Positions 35,968-45,258 are shown, counted from the first letter of the stretch. The stretch: DNA of 64,000 nucleotides from Methylobacter sp. (GCA_004299305.1 SCPZ01000070.1:1-64000); one strand, 5' to 3'. Notes: a model not told the origin generated them from the sequence alone. Numbers and translations: made by a program.

Positions 35968-37776
35968 TTATGTCGGCCTTCGCGCCTCGCGGAACCAGAT
36001 CCGGTATTGCTCCATTTTCGCGCGCTGTTCCGTCGGCGCGTGGCGGCGGCAGGTGGAATATTCCTCGGCGCCCGGCTTCGCGCCCCACCGCAGTTCGGCG
36101 CAGTCGTTTGGATTATAGGTCATTTCATAGGCCGATTTCCGCGCCAGCACCTCGGCCACGGAAAGCTCCCACGGGCTGCCGTCGGTGCGCGTATAGCGGA
36201 TGCTGCGTTCCTGAATGCGCCTTGCGTGATACTGCTCGATCTCGGCCTTGGCCTGTTCGGGGCTCTTGCCGTTCATCACGAACAATTCGGGATGGAGCAC
36301 GATCTTCTCAGGCAAGTCGTTCAGCACATTGATGGCGATAATCAGGCGCATGTCGCGGGACGGCGTGGAGTAATCCTCCCAAGGGCCGATGGTCTGAAAA
36401 ATCGCCGCGCCGCCAGGCATGGGGATGACGCTGCCTGGGTTCTTGCGAAAATACGCCTCGCCGTTATCCACCGAGGTCACGCGGGTTTCGATTTGTTCCA
36501 CCAAGGCATCCAGGGTGGCTTCGTAAGCCTGCTTGGGATCGAGGCCTTTGGGGTTGGCGAGCTTGGCAAGCCTGGCGTAGAAATCGCCGGGCGACAGTTG
36601 ATCTTGCTCCGAAGAGAAGGGAGCAAAGCCGGGGTTGTCGACCAATTCATCATTGGAGAGCGCCCGCAAACTGCCCGATGCAGTGCGAACTAAAGGCCGA
36701 AACGCCTTGAAGCCCGGCCCTGCGCTTTTGATATTGGCGAACAGGAAAGTGCCTTCCCAAAAGCGCTTGCGGGTGACCGAGTTGTCAGGTTGGGCATCGA
36801 CAGCCAACAAGATGCCGGGACTATCCCCCGTCTGCGGCACCCATTCAACCAACACCAACACATGACCGTAGGGATCGGCATAGACCGTCCCCGGCCAGAG
36901 CGTCTCCCGGCTGAGAGGGATGGGATACAGATCCGTGGACTCGTCCTCAAGCCCGGTCCGAGCCGAACCCGAATGGACGGCATCCGCCAACTGCCTGCTG
37001 ACAATCTTGAAGGCGGCCTGCGCGCTGCTACCGTGGGTGAACTCGGTGTTGACCGTGGCCGCGCCACAATGCGGCGGCGCGTTGGCCGAGCCGCGCCCGC
37101 AAGCACGAAAAGCGATTGGCAAGCCGACTTTCCAGGCAAAATAAGCCCGCAAGGTGTAGGGCAGATCGGCGCAGTCGGGAGTTAGCGGCAAGCCTTTGTC
37201 TTCGTTGAGGCCGAGATGGTTGTACAGGAAGTTGCGTTCGGTGTTGCGCAACACCGGCTCCAGGGAAGGAAGGCTGATATTGTCCTCGGGCGGCGCACCA
37301 AATAACTCTTCAATCCAGGCGGCATAAAAGGCTTCGCTGGCAAGTCCCCAGGCTTTAGGTCTAGACTGTGTGCCTGACCCGCCGATACTGAGCGGATGAC
37401 AGGCGGCAAGCTCACCATCCCGGCTCGCCACCACCCGGTAATTACCCTCGTCGCCCCCGTCCAAAGACGCGACCAGACTCCAAGGCGGGCCGCCTCGACG
37501 ATGGAATTGCAAAGGCACGCGCCGATCTTGGCTGTCGATCAGGGCCAGTTCCGACAAGGGGCCGTCCGTGGACACGGCCATGATCTTGACCTGCCCATCG
37601 GCTTTGGGCTTGAGAGGCGAGATCCAGATATGCGTTTCGCCGGTTTCTTCGCATGAAGCGGCTTCGGCCAGCGCTGCCGAAATGCCGGGCCATGCCAGCA
37701 GACAAGCGAGTAAATACCCCATAGACCGGGTTGACAGTTTTTCCATAATTGATTTTGAAAAGCTTAGCGTTGTCAT
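35968..37776 (-). CDS. Exported protein with a transglutaminase-like (papain-fold) domain
   Basis: 602 aa from ATG 37776 (a start at 37746, MEKLSTRS, is possible). A signal peptide ends near ALAEAASC. Around residues 200-330 the pattern fits a transglutaminase-like core: DCADLPYTLRAYFAWKVGLP (Cys202 on the helix), DPYGHVLVLVEW (His305) and LLAVDAQPD (Asp327). That is the Cys-His-Asp order of the superfamily, which includes peptidases, amidases and inactive relatives. The remainder (residues 340-600) is not recognised. Base use is visibly more GC-rich than in the flanking genes, which suggests acquisition. No operon partners. Substrate unknown; the cell envelope is the likely site. Confidence 0.55.
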   Translation of the reverse strand: MTTLSFSKSIMEKLSTRSMGYLLACLLAWPGISAALAEAASCEETGETHIWISPLKPKADGQVKIMAVSTDGPLSELALIDSQDRRVPLQFHRRGGPPWSLVASLDGGDEGNYRVVASRDGELAACHPLSIGGSGTQSRPKAWGLASEAFYAAWIEELFGAPPEDNISLPSLEPVLRNTERNFLYNHLGLNEDKGLPLTPDCADLPYTLRAYFAWKVGLPIAFRACGRGSANAPPHCGAATVNTEFTHGSSAQAAFKIVSRQLADAVHSGSARTGLEDESTDLYPIPLSRETLWPGTVYADPYGHVLVLVEWVPQTGDSPGILLAVDAQPDNSVTRKRFWEGTFLFANIKSAGPGFKAFRPLVRTASGSLRALSNDELVDNPGFAPFSSEQDQLSPGDFYARLAKLANPKGLDPKQAYEATLDALVEQIETRVTSVDNGEAYFRKNPGSVIPMPGGAAIFQTIGPWEDYSTPSRDMRLIIAINVLNDLPEKIVLHPELFVMNGKSPEQAKAEIEQYHARRIQERSIRYTRTDGSPWELSVAEVLARKSAYEMTYNPNDCAELRWGAKPGAEEYSTCRRHAPTEQRAKMEQYRIWFREARRPT

Positions 37777-37841
37777 TCATGTACTCCAGTGAGGGCTTTT
37801 TCTCGGCAAATATGAGAGCCGTAGGTGATTTGATATAAGGC

Positions 37842-37936
37842 GATTACCAACAATAAATATACCCAAATGACGCAGGATTTTTGTTCGTCTGCAACGACTG
37901 TACGAGTATCAACAGTAGGCGCTTTAGGAGACGGAC
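37842..37936 (-). repeat. Dispersed repeat A, inverted copy
   Basis: Read on the minus strand it runs CCTAAAGCGCCTACTGTTG, a short divergent part, CAGTCGTTGCAGACGAAC, CATTTGGGTATATTTATT. This matches 50-155 in order. It ends about 65 bp before the start of the exported-protein gene. The rest of 37937-38187 shows no gene. Confidence 0.7.
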
Positions 37937-38187
37937 AAAAAGACCAGTCAGGTGACTGGTATATTTTTCGCAGAAAATCGCCTAACTATGCTTGACAGGA
38001 TTATAGCCCGTAGCTTGGACTGAGGGAGTGCTGATGCCGGTTTCCCGTTTAAACCGGGGACTGTACAGATATACGGGTCAACTTGCAACCCATTGTATTT
38101 ATGATATAAAAAAGTTATGTAGATAGCTATGCCCTTCAGGAGAGGGATGGGGTGAGGGGATTCAAAAAGCGCAAATCGTGACCGTTC

Positions 38188-38220
38188 ACAGATAACATCC
38201 CTTGAAGGGATGTTATCTGT
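38188..38220. repeat. 33-bp palindromic repeat C, copy 2 (perfect)
   Basis: ACAGATAACATCCCTT, centre G, AAGGGATGTTATCTGT: a perfect palindrome with 16-bp arms. The right flank is CCCGGCTTAAGTTGGTAGCC, nearly the same as at the 62152 copy. About 95 bp after the rsmB stop. Confidence 0.9.
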
Positions 38221-38313
38221 CCCGGCTTAAGTTGGTAGCCGTTAATTTAAGCAATTGCCATAAAAAACATGACGAGTTAAGTCTTTCATATTTTTCATAG
38301 TTTAAAATAAACC

Positions 38314-39618
38314 TTACAATTCTGTCAGCGACGGACGCTTACTCAGCCGTGCATAATAAAACCCGTCCATAGCCGAGTCACCGGTCAAAATCTGGCGACC
38401 GCATACACCGGCGGTTCCCCAGTCTGCTTCGATAGGCAGCTCGACCGCATCGTTGCGTTCGGACAAAAAGGCTTGTACCTGCTGCTCGTTTTCCTGTTTC
38501 AAAATAGAACAGGTCGCATATAGCAGTAGTCCGCCGGGCGCCAACAACGGCCAAACGGCTTGCAGGATGGCTTTTTGCAAGGCTTGCAACTGATCGATGT
38601 CTTCGACCCTGCGCAATAACTTAATATCGGGATGACGGCGGATAACGCCTAAAGCCGAACACGGCGCGTCCAATAGAATCCTGTCGAAGGGCTTGCCGTC
38701 CCACCAGTTTGCCGGATTGGCCGCATCGCCAACCACCAGCTCGGCTTGCAAATTTAAACGCTGCAAATTTTCGCCGACCCGCTGCATTCTGGACTCGTCT
38801 ATATCGACGGCGACCAGCTCCTTTAGTTGCGGTTGACTCTCAAGAATATGCGCGGTTTTGCCACCCGGCGCGGCACACACATCCAATACCCGCTGCCCCG
38901 GTTGCACATCCAGTAATCCGGCCGCCAATTGCGCGGCGGTATCCTGAATGGATGCCAAGCCATCGGCAAAGCCGGGCAGCAAGTCCACAGGCACCGGCCT
39001 ATCTAACACAATAGAAGATGCGCAAAAACCGACTATTTTGCCCGCTATCTCTTGCTCGGCTAATCGTTGCAGATAATCTTCGCGGCTGATTTTTGCCAAA
39101 TTGACCCGCAACGCCATCGGCGGTTGTTGATTGTTTTCCTGCAATATTGTTAGCGCCTGTTCCGGCCAATCCTGCTCAATTTGCTTAATCAACCAATCGG
39201 GATGACTCAAGGCCGCAATCTGGAATTTATCGGCTTTGTGTTCGAGCCCTTCCTGCTCGCGCAGATACGTCCGAAGCACGGCATTGATCAGCGACTTGGC
39301 CCACGGTTTTTTGCGTGCCGCCAACACTGTTTCGGATACCGCCGCGTGGGGTTTTACCCGCATAAAGTTAAGCTGGTACAAACCCACCAAAGCCAGCGAC
39401 TTAACGTCGGCATCCTTAAGCGGTTTATCCAGCAACTGGCTTAAAATAAAATCCAGCCGGTGATATTGCCTGCAAACGCCGTAGCAGAGCGCCTGAATGA
39501 AAGCCCGGTCTTTAGCGGATTCGACGGCTAAAAAGGCATTATCCAGGGCGGCGGTTAAAGACTGCCCGTCCTGCAAAACACGGGACAATACTTTGGCCGC
39601 GACTAGTCGTGTATTCAA
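38314..39618 (-). CDS. rsmB: 16S rRNA (cytosine-967-C5) methyltransferase
   Basis: 434 aa. N-terminal NusB-like RNA-binding domain (about 1-135) and C-terminal SAM methyltransferase with VLDVCAAPGGKTAHILE (SAM site), DAPCSALGVIRRHPDIK and ATCSILKQEN, which hold the two catalytic cysteines. Its start overlaps the fmt stop by 4 bp. In many relatives rsmB is followed by DUF4390-ntrYX; here that part is at 5-9 kb. Confidence 0.95.
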   Translation of the reverse strand: MNTRLVAAKVLSRVLQDGQSLTAALDNAFLAVESAKDRAFIQALCYGVCRQYHRLDFILSQLLDKPLKDADVKSLALVGLYQLNFMRVKPHAAVSETVLAARKKPWAKSLINAVLRTYLREQEGLEHKADKFQIAALSHPDWLIKQIEQDWPEQALTILQENNQQPPMALRVNLAKISREDYLQRLAEQEIAGKIVGFCASSIVLDRPVPVDLLPGFADGLASIQDTAAQLAAGLLDVQPGQRVLDVCAAPGGKTAHILESQPQLKELVAVDIDESRMQRVGENLQRLNLQAELVVGDAANPANWWDGKPFDRILLDAPCSALGVIRRHPDIKLLRRVEDIDQLQALQKAILQAVWPLLAPGGLLLYATCSILKQENEQQVQAFLSERNDAVELPIEADWGTAGVCGRQILTGDSAMDGFYYARLSKRPSLTEL

Positions 39619-40544
39619 CCGAGTTTCACCCCGTCAGCATTGTGGGCGCTCAAAAAAGCCTGAACCGGCATACGTTTTCCGCCCGGCAGCTGCACTTCCA
39701 GTAACCTTAAAAAACCTTTGCCGGTCGCCACATCAAGGTGTTTATCGGCACAACGCACGACGCCGGGTTCCAGGGAGGCCTCATCATCAACAGGCACGGC
39801 CTGCCAGATGCGCAACACGTTATCCTGATAAAGCGTTTGGGCGACCGGCCATGCATTTAAGCCCCTGACTTTTCTGGCAATATCCGCCGCCGTTTGCGTC
39901 CAGTCGATAACCGCTTCGCTTTTTTCCAGTTTTTCGGCGTATGTCACCAGCGCCTCATCCTGCGCTTCGGGATGAACGCTTCCGGCCTCAATTTGCGCGA
40001 GCACTTTGGCTAAGCCTATTGCGCCCAACACGGACAATTTGTCATGTAAATCACCGGCTGTATCGGTATCCGCAATCGCGCATTCTTCCTTGTGCAACAT
40101 GTCACCGGCATCCAGTTTGCGCACTATCTGCATAATGGTCACGCCGGTTTTTTGATCGGCGGCCATCAATGCCCGTTGAATAGGGGCTGCTCCGCGCCAG
40201 CGCGGCAGCAATGAGGCATGTACATTGATACAGCCCAGTTTGGGCACATCCAGGACGGCTTGCGTTAAAATCATGCCGTAAGCGACCACCACCATCAAAT
40301 CGGCATTAAATGCGCTGATCTGCTGCAAGTCCTCACTGGTTTTCATGGTAAGCGGCTGAAAAACGGGGATGTCGGCAGATAAAGCCAGCTCTTTGACAGG
40401 GCTCGGTTGCAACTTACGCCCCCTGCCCGCTGGGCGGTCGGGCTGGGTATAAACAGCGCAAACCTCGTGTTCCGAATCCAGCAACATCTGTAGACAAGGC
40501 ACAGCAAATTCAGGGGTTCCGGCAAAAATTATCTTCATGCTCAA
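39615..40544 (-). CDS. fmt: Methionyl-tRNA formyltransferase
   Basis: 309 aa. Formylates initiator Met-tRNA with 10-formyl-THF. Catalytic signature [21 protein letters not shown] (Asn, His) and ITIMQ-like strand, followed by the C-terminal tRNA-binding barrel ([12 protein letters not shown]). Four-base overlaps with def and rsmB show a tightly coupled def-fmt-rsmB operon. Confidence 0.96.
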   Translation of the reverse strand: MSMKIIFAGTPEFAVPCLQMLLDSEHEVCAVYTQPDRPAGRGRKLQPSPVKELALSADIPVFQPLTMKTSEDLQQISAFNADLMVVVAYGMILTQAVLDVPKLGCINVHASLLPRWRGAAPIQRALMAADQKTGVTIMQIVRKLDAGDMLHKEECAIADTDTAGDLHDKLSVLGAIGLAKVLAQIEAGSVHPEAQDEALVTYAEKLEKSEAVIDWTQTAADIARKVRGLNAWPVAQTLYQDNVLRIWQAVPVDDEASLEPGVVRCADKHLDVATGKGFLRLLEVQLPGGKRMPVQAFLSAHNADGVKLG

Positions 40545-41047
40545 CTCGCTTCCATTTTATGAATTTTTTCCAATTTTTTCCTAATCCGCTGCCGTTTTAA
40601 CGGTGAAATATAATCGACAAACAGTTTTCCGTTCAGATGATCCAATTCATGCTGAATGCACACGGCCAGCAAATCCATGGCGCTTAATTCGAAAGGCTCT
40701 CCGGCCCTGTCGAGCGCCTTAACTACGATATGTTCAGCCCTGGTCACCTTTTCAAAAAAACCAGGCACCGAAAGACAGCCTTCTTCAGATTCTTTAACAC
40801 CGTCTTTTTCGATAATTTCAGGATTGATTAAACATAAGGGGGCGTCCTTTTCCTCACTGACATCAATGACGACTATCCGCTGATGCACATTGACCTGCGT
40901 AGCCGCCAATCCTACGCCATGCGACTTGTACATGGTTTCAAGCATATCATCGACCAACTTTTTGACTTTATCATCAACCGTTTTTACGATTTCAGCCTTC
41001 TTGCGTAACCGTTCATCCGGAAACTCGAGAATAGATAGAATACTCAA
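40541..41047 (-). CDS. def: Peptide deformylase
   Basis: 168 aa if translation begins at TTG 41047. That choice gives [18 protein letters not shown], which aligns with the E. coli start MSVLQVLHIPDERLRKV, and GGAG is 6 nt upstream. A longer frame to 41119 exists but adds residues the family lacks. Fe2+/Zn2+ enzyme that removes the N-formyl group from new proteins. Motifs [18 protein letters not shown] and QHELDHLNG are all intact. Confidence 0.95.
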   Translation of the reverse strand: MSILSILEFPDERLRKKAEIVKTVDDKVKKLVDDMLETMYKSHGVGLAATQVNVHQRIVVIDVSEEKDAPLCLINPEIIEKDGVKESEEGCLSVPGFFEKVTRAEHIVVKALDRAGEPFELSAMDLLAVCIQHELDHLNGKLFVDYISPLKRQRIRKKLEKIHKMEAS

Positions 41048-41192
41048 CAAACTCTCCACTACAATAATTGAATATTGGGATTCTATATGATTAGGGACAA
41101 TCTGGAAACTCTCAGTCATTGCCTGTTTGCAGGCTTAAACGCATCCGGCGCCGCGCTTTAGGGAGGCTTAGTTATTAAATAAGCGGGGCGAT

Positions 41193-41225
41193 ACAGATAA
41201 CATCCCTTCAAAGGATGTTATCTGT
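41193..41225. repeat. 33-bp palindromic repeat C, copy 3
   Basis: ACAGATAACATCCCTT, centre, AAAGGATGTTATCTGT, with one mismatch in the stem. It sits between def and the lipoprotein gene, 11 bp from the latter's stop codon. Confidence 0.88.
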
Positions 41226-41236
41226 ACCCTTGATGT

Positions 41237-41740
41237 CTACTGCTCTACGCGTATAAGTTGGCTTCTCAGCTCCTGGGGGACGTCATTCAAACTTATGACT
41301 TTAAGCGCGTCCGGCGATGCAGCCTTACTGCTAACTTGGGCTGTTAAGTCTGCACTAAAGGTTTCCGGCAATCTAAACATTGCGCCGGTTGCCGGATCAA
41401 TAATCAAGAAACCAAGAGGCCCCCAAGAAACCAGATTCCCCCAGTACCAAGGACTCAAGCTGGTATCTAAAGTGGCTGTTTTTTCCTGGAAACCGTTCTT
41501 TGTAAAATGCAGTGTATAAGTTTCGTCGTCAAAAAAACCGGCGCCACCTGCTAAATAGACGGTTGACGGAGTGGTTCCAGTGTGGATTTTTTCACCTTTT
41601 TTGTTAGTGACTGTGAAAACGGCTCCTCCGGGAGTGCTTTTTATCGCAACAGGCCAATCCGATTGGCTGGCGAAGCTTGCGCAACCGGCCATTAACGTAG
41701 CGCCTACGGCTAATGCAATTATTCTTTTATGGTTTTTCAT
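41237..41740 (-). CDS. Hypothetical lipoprotein with a PEGA-like domain
   Basis: 167 aa. A lipoprotein signal peptide ends in the lipobox LMAGC (Cys about residue 20). The mature part has IKSTPGGAVFTVTNKKGE and YTLHFTKNGFQEKTATLD, a pattern like PEGA carbohydrate/envelope-binding domains, then a hydrophobic turn-rich stretch (WYWGNLVSWGPLGFLIIDPATGAMF) common in small outer-membrane lipoproteins. Function unknown. It interrupts the def / LysM-dprA neighbourhood that is directly divergent in many relatives. Confidence 0.65.
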   Translation of the reverse strand: MKNHKRIIALAVGATLMAGCASFASQSDWPVAIKSTPGGAVFTVTNKKGEKIHTGTTPSTVYLAGGAGFFDDETYTLHFTKNGFQEKTATLDTSLSPWYWGNLVSWGPLGFLIIDPATGAMFRLPETFSADLTAQVSSKAASPDALKVISLNDVPQELRSQLIRVEQ

Positions 41741-42046
41741 GATTTTTATTTAGTAAGTTAGATGATCGTCAGGGGATTGTAACGCACAAGTAATTTAATG
41801 CCCAAAGTAGATATATTCATGGCGGAGTGTACGCATTTTGCGAGACCGTATTTTAAAAGGTGACTACTCAGCCTACGCTAATGCTGGCTTCTGTCATGTT
41901 CATAGCCAGCTTTGAACGCCTATAGCACATTTTTCCGATCGGGCCGGGGTAACGGGATTGCGCCTCGGGACAAGCGCATATAAATGTCAGCTTGAAAGGA
42001 CCACTTTCTCTCTAAGGGATGAAAATTAAACTCATACAGCGGATTT
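41741..42046. other. Gene-free gap
   Basis: No reading frame, RNA or promoter that I can support in these roughly 300 bp before palindromic repeat C copy 4. Confidence 0.5.
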
Positions 42047-42079
42047 ACAGATAACATCTTTTGAAGGGATGTTATCTGT
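42047..42079. repeat. 33-bp palindromic repeat C, copy 4
   Basis: ACAGATAACATCTTTT, centre, AAGGGATGTTATCTGT (the left arm differs at two inner positions, leaving G-T pairing). The right flank TCAAGT resembles that of the shortened copy at 27039. Confidence 0.85.
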
Positions 42080-42090
42080 TCAAGTCTCAA

Positions 42091-42177
42091 CACCTATCAG
42101 CTTTAATGAGAATTCCCAACACCTCATTCCGGCAGGGATTGCCGGAATGAGGCGCTATTTAAACAAAGTGATAGGTG
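42091..42177. repeat. Nested inverted repeat, miniature-element-like
   Basis: Outer arms CACCTATCA (42091-42099) and TGATAGGTG (42169-42177). The inner perfect arms CCTCATTCCGGC (42122-42133) and GCCGGAATGAGG (42141-42152) have a 7-base loop AGGGATT. The inner unit belongs to the ATTCCGGCAGGGATTGCCGG type also seen near 19.34 and 47.65 kb. Confidence 0.6.
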
Positions 42178-42394
42178 GTAAGCTGTTCAATCGCCTAAAT
42201 AACCTTCGCAGCTACTCAAGCTTTTGCTTGGAATCACAAAACATGATACTTAAAAACTTCAAAGCAGGCTTTGATCTCCGGCCTTTTAATTATTGGAATC
42301 CGAAAATTTAGCGATAGCCCGAGTCATTACCGCCTCCAAGAGAAAAGTTTTTTAACCCCACAAAATCAATACCTTATTTTTTTCAACTAGACTT

Positions 42395-42429
42395 CTATCC
42401 GAATTCATCTAAACTCTGAATTCAGATAG
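42395..42429. promoter_or_regulatory. 35-bp palindrome upstream of the LysM gene
   Basis: CTATC-C-GAATTCA, 9-base spacer, TGAATTC-A-GATAG: 12 of 13 positions in each arm pair. It ends 27 bp before the ATG at 42457. It could be an operator or an mRNA hairpin. A -10-like TAGCAT overlaps its right end. Confidence 0.5.
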
Positions 42430-42456
42430 CATAAAAAGACTCGACAGGAATCCAAC

Positions 42457-43581
42457 ATGGCTTTTCGAACAATCACCGGATTGATAGCTTCCCTTCTCAT
42501 CAGCTTAAACGTATGGGCCGCCCGTGATGAAATACAACTAAACCCGTCCCACCCCGATCAATATACCGTCGCCCAAGGCGATACCTTATGGGACCTATCC
42601 AGTAAATTTTTAATACACCCGTGGCAATGGCCTGAATTATGGCCCCATAACTCCCAAATTAATAATCCTCACCTGATTTACCCCGGCGATACGATTTATT
42701 TTTCGATGATCAACGGCAAACCGCAACTCAGTCTTTCCAGAAGTAATCAACCCGCGCCTCAAGCCCAAAACAATTCTAGCTGTGTGCTTCAGGAAGACGA
42801 CTATAAACGGGGACGCAAAGACTTTGCGGTCTCCGAAGATGGCAAGGTGCTGCCTTGTATTCGTGAAATCAAGCTACAACAAGCAATCAGGCTGATCCCT
42901 ACCGACACCATAACAAGTTTCCTGTCCTCGCCCAAAGTGATGGACGAAAGCGAACTGGACAACGCTTCTTATGTTGTTGACTTTGCCGGTGAACACCTGA
43001 TAGCAGGCAGTGGCGACCGTATTTATGTGCGTTCGATAACCGACTCTGAAAACACGGCATACACAGTTTACCGGACAGGAAAGACCTATGTCAGCCCGGA
43101 AAATGGGGAAATTCTGGGCTATGAAGCCCAATATATTGCCGATGCTTCATTGCAACAACCCGGCGATCCGGCGACCTTAGTCCTAAGCAAAGCAGCCAGC
43201 GAAATCCGCATCGGCGACCGGCTTATGCCCAATATTGAAGAGGATATCGCCTTACATTACTTCCCCCGTCCGCCTGAGCAAAGTATAAAAGGCAGTATTA
43301 TCAGCGTACTTGCCGGCGTTTCCCAAATCGGTCGATATAATGTGGTGGTGATAGATAAAGGCACTGACGATGGCCTTTTAACCGGGCACGAACTGAATAT
43401 CTATCGACGCGGCGATACTGTCAGGGATTCGTATAGCCAGATTAAAAATGATCAGGTTAATCTTCCCGATGAACTGGCCGGCACGCTGATGGTTTTCCGC
43501 CCGTTTAAGCGCATCAGTTACGCCCTGGTCATGAAAGCGACCCAGACCCTTCACGTTTTAGACATCGTTAAAACCCCCTGA
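42457..43581 (+). CDS. Exported LysM-domain protein
   Basis: 374 aa. Signal peptide (1-21, ending VWAA) and one LysM domain (YTVAQGDTLWDLSSKFL, about 37-85, with LWPHNSQINNPHLIYPGDTIYF). The rest is a beta-rich domain without a recognised catalytic site. LysM binds peptidoglycan, so it is a periplasmic cell-wall-associated protein. This gene class commonly precedes dprA and is divergent from def-fmt-rsmB. Its stop overlaps the probable dprA start. Confidence 0.88.
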   Translation: MAFRTITGLIASLLISLNVWAARDEIQLNPSHPDQYTVAQGDTLWDLSSKFLIHPWQWPELWPHNSQINNPHLIYPGDTIYFSMINGKPQLSLSRSNQPAPQAQNNSSCVLQEDDYKRGRKDFAVSEDGKVLPCIREIKLQQAIRLIPTDTITSFLSSPKVMDESELDNASYVVDFAGEHLIAGSGDRIYVRSITDSENTAYTVYRTGKTYVSPENGEILGYEAQYIADASLQQPGDPATLVLSKAASEIRIGDRLMPNIEEDIALHYFPRPPEQSIKGSIISVLAGVSQIGRYNVVVIDKGTDDGLLTGHELNIYRRGDTVRDSYSQIKNDQVNLPDELAGTLMVFRPFKRISYALVMKATQTLHVLDIVKTP

Positions 43582-44675
43582 ACATTACCTACGAACAAGA
43601 CATAAAATACTGGCTTGCGTTATTGCGCACGCCAGGCGTCGGTTGCAGAACATTTCTCCGCTTACTGGTCAGCCATACCCCGGCACAGTTATTTGCAGAA
43701 TCATCATCCGCACTTAGCGCCCTGGGCTTAAAAAGCGACATCGTCAATTCGATCAGGAATCCTGATTGGACGCTTATCGACTATGACCTGAGCTGGCTCA
43801 GCCAGGAGAATAACTGTGCAATCACCCTCCACGACGCACATTATCCTGCGCAATTAAAGGAAATCGCCGATCCGCCGCCGCTTCTGTTTGTACGCGGCAA
43901 CCCCGAACTGCTATCGCTGCCGCAGATCGCCATCGTGGGCAGCCGCAATCCTTCGTCTTCCGGCCTGGAAATCGCCTTTAACTTTGCCAAAACCCTGAGC
44001 CATTGCGGCTTTGCGATCACCAGCGGTTTGGCGCTAGGCATAGACGCCGCCAGTCATCAGGGCGCATTAAAAGCCAAAGGTTATACTATTGCGGTAGCCG
44101 GAACCGGCCTGGATAGGGTCTATCCCGCTAGGCATAAAGAGTTGGCCACTGAAATTGTCAATACCGGCGCGATGATTTCGGAGTTTCCGCCCGGCACGAC
44201 AGCTAAAGCCAACCACTTTCCCAGACGCAACCGTATTATCAGCGGTCTTTGCCAGGGCTTGTTAGTGGTTGAAGCCGCCAAACAAAGCGGCTCGCTGATT
44301 ACTGCGCGCATGGCGCTCGAACAAAACCGTGAAGTTTTTGCCATCCCCGGCTCTATTCATAACCCGCTGGCCCGAGGTTGCAACGCGCTAATCCGTGAAG
44401 GGGCAAAACTTGTCGAAACCACACAAGATATTCTTGAGGAACTAAATCAATATAATCAACAAGATGAATATTTCACCCCACTACCAATGCAATCAACACT
44501 TGACCTGGAGCAACAAACATTATTGAATCTTGTCATGTTTAGCCCAACTTCTATCGATACTCTGGTTGAAAATGCCAACGAATCCGTCGAAGTTATTTCG
44601 TCAATGTTACTGATTTTGGAACTGCAAGGTTACATAGAAGCAACCCCCGGCGGTTGCTATACTCGGATCAAATAA
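43578..44675 (+). CDS. dprA: DNA processing protein DprA (Smf)
   Basis: No ATG fits the conserved N-terminus. CTG 43578, overlapping the LysM gene stop (CTGA), gives 365 aa starting M-NITYEQDIKYWLALLRTPGVG; a start at TTG 43623 would cut the first helix. The Rossmann-like domain has AIVGSRNPSSSG, TSGLALGIDAASHQGAL, IAVAGTGLDRVYP and FPRRNRIISGL, with a C-terminal winged helix. DprA loads RecA on incoming single strands during natural transformation. Confidence 0.92.
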   Translation: MNITYEQDIKYWLALLRTPGVGCRTFLRLLVSHTPAQLFAESSSALSALGLKSDIVNSIRNPDWTLIDYDLSWLSQENNCAITLHDAHYPAQLKEIADPPPLLFVRGNPELLSLPQIAIVGSRNPSSSGLEIAFNFAKTLSHCGFAITSGLALGIDAASHQGALKAKGYTIAVAGTGLDRVYPARHKELATEIVNTGAMISEFPPGTTAKANHFPRRNRIISGLCQGLLVVEAAKQSGSLITARMALEQNREVFAIPGSIHNPLARGCNALIREGAKLVETTQDILEELNQYNQQDEYFTPLPMQSTLDLEQQTLLNLVMFSPTSIDTLVENANESVEVISSMLLILELQGYIEATPGGCYTRIK

Positions 44676-44689
44676 ACAACTAAAAGTCT

Positions 44690-45157
44690 ATGAAAGAAAA
44701 TATTTTTGATGTCCTGATGTACTTATTCGAAAACTATATGGAAGATGAAATTGAAATACTTCCAGATAGCGATGTCGTCAGGACTGAATTGCTGGAAGCC
44801 GGCTTTGAACAAATCGAAGTCAATAAAGCTTTCGACTGGCTCGAGTCGCTTAGCCTGCAACGGGCAATAAAAGCATCTGTATCGCCTGCATTCCGCATTT
44901 TTTGCAGCCAAGAGATAGCCAGACTGGATCTTGAATGCCGCAATTTACTTATGTTTCTTGAACATAGCGGCATCTTAAGCTCAGCCAACCGGGAAATTGT
45001 CATCGACCGGGCCATGGCGCTGGAAAATGAAGAGATATCGATGGAAAAACTAAAATGGATAGTATTAATGGTATTGCTAAGCCAACCTAATGAAGAAATC
45101 GCTTTCTCCAGGATGGAAGATATTGTTTATGACCTTATTCCAACGTATTTGCACTAA
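44690..45157 (+). CDS. smg: Smg family protein (DUF494)
   Basis: 155 aa. Begins MKENIFDVLMYLFENYME, the DUF494 hallmark, rich in acidic residues and helices. Its role is unknown but it sits between dprA and topA in many gammaproteobacteria, as here (14 bp after dprA). Confidence 0.9.
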   Translation: MKENIFDVLMYLFENYMEDEIEILPDSDVVRTELLEAGFEQIEVNKAFDWLESLSLQRAIKASVSPAFRIFCSQEIARLDLECRNLLMFLEHSGILSSANREIVIDRAMALENEEISMEKLKWIVLMVLLSQPNEEIAFSRMEDIVYDLIPTYLH

Positions 45158-45169
45158 GGTAAAAGATTC

Positions 45170-45249
45170 AAGGTGAAAGGTTCAAGGTTAAAAACTACGC
45201 ACCTTGAACCTTTCACCTTTTTACCTTTCACCTTTTTACCTTTCACCTT
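45170..45249. repeat. Inverted plus tandem repeat in front of topA
   Basis: AAGGTGAAAGGTTCAAGGT (45170-45188) and its exact complement ACCTTGAACCTTTCACCTT (45201-45219) form a 19-bp perfect stem with a 12-base loop. The right arm runs into a 15-bp tandem repeat TTTCACCTTTTTACC at 45211-45225 and 45226-45240 with a partial third copy. It ends 10 bp before the topA ATG and leaves no visible Shine-Dalgarno. Confidence 0.8.
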
Positions 45250-45258
45250 GAACCTCAA

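Noticed and set aside
36635-37185. Several frames antisense to the exported protein gene
   Set aside because: High GC removes stop codons on all frames; only the minus-strand frame has a signal peptide and coherent motifs.
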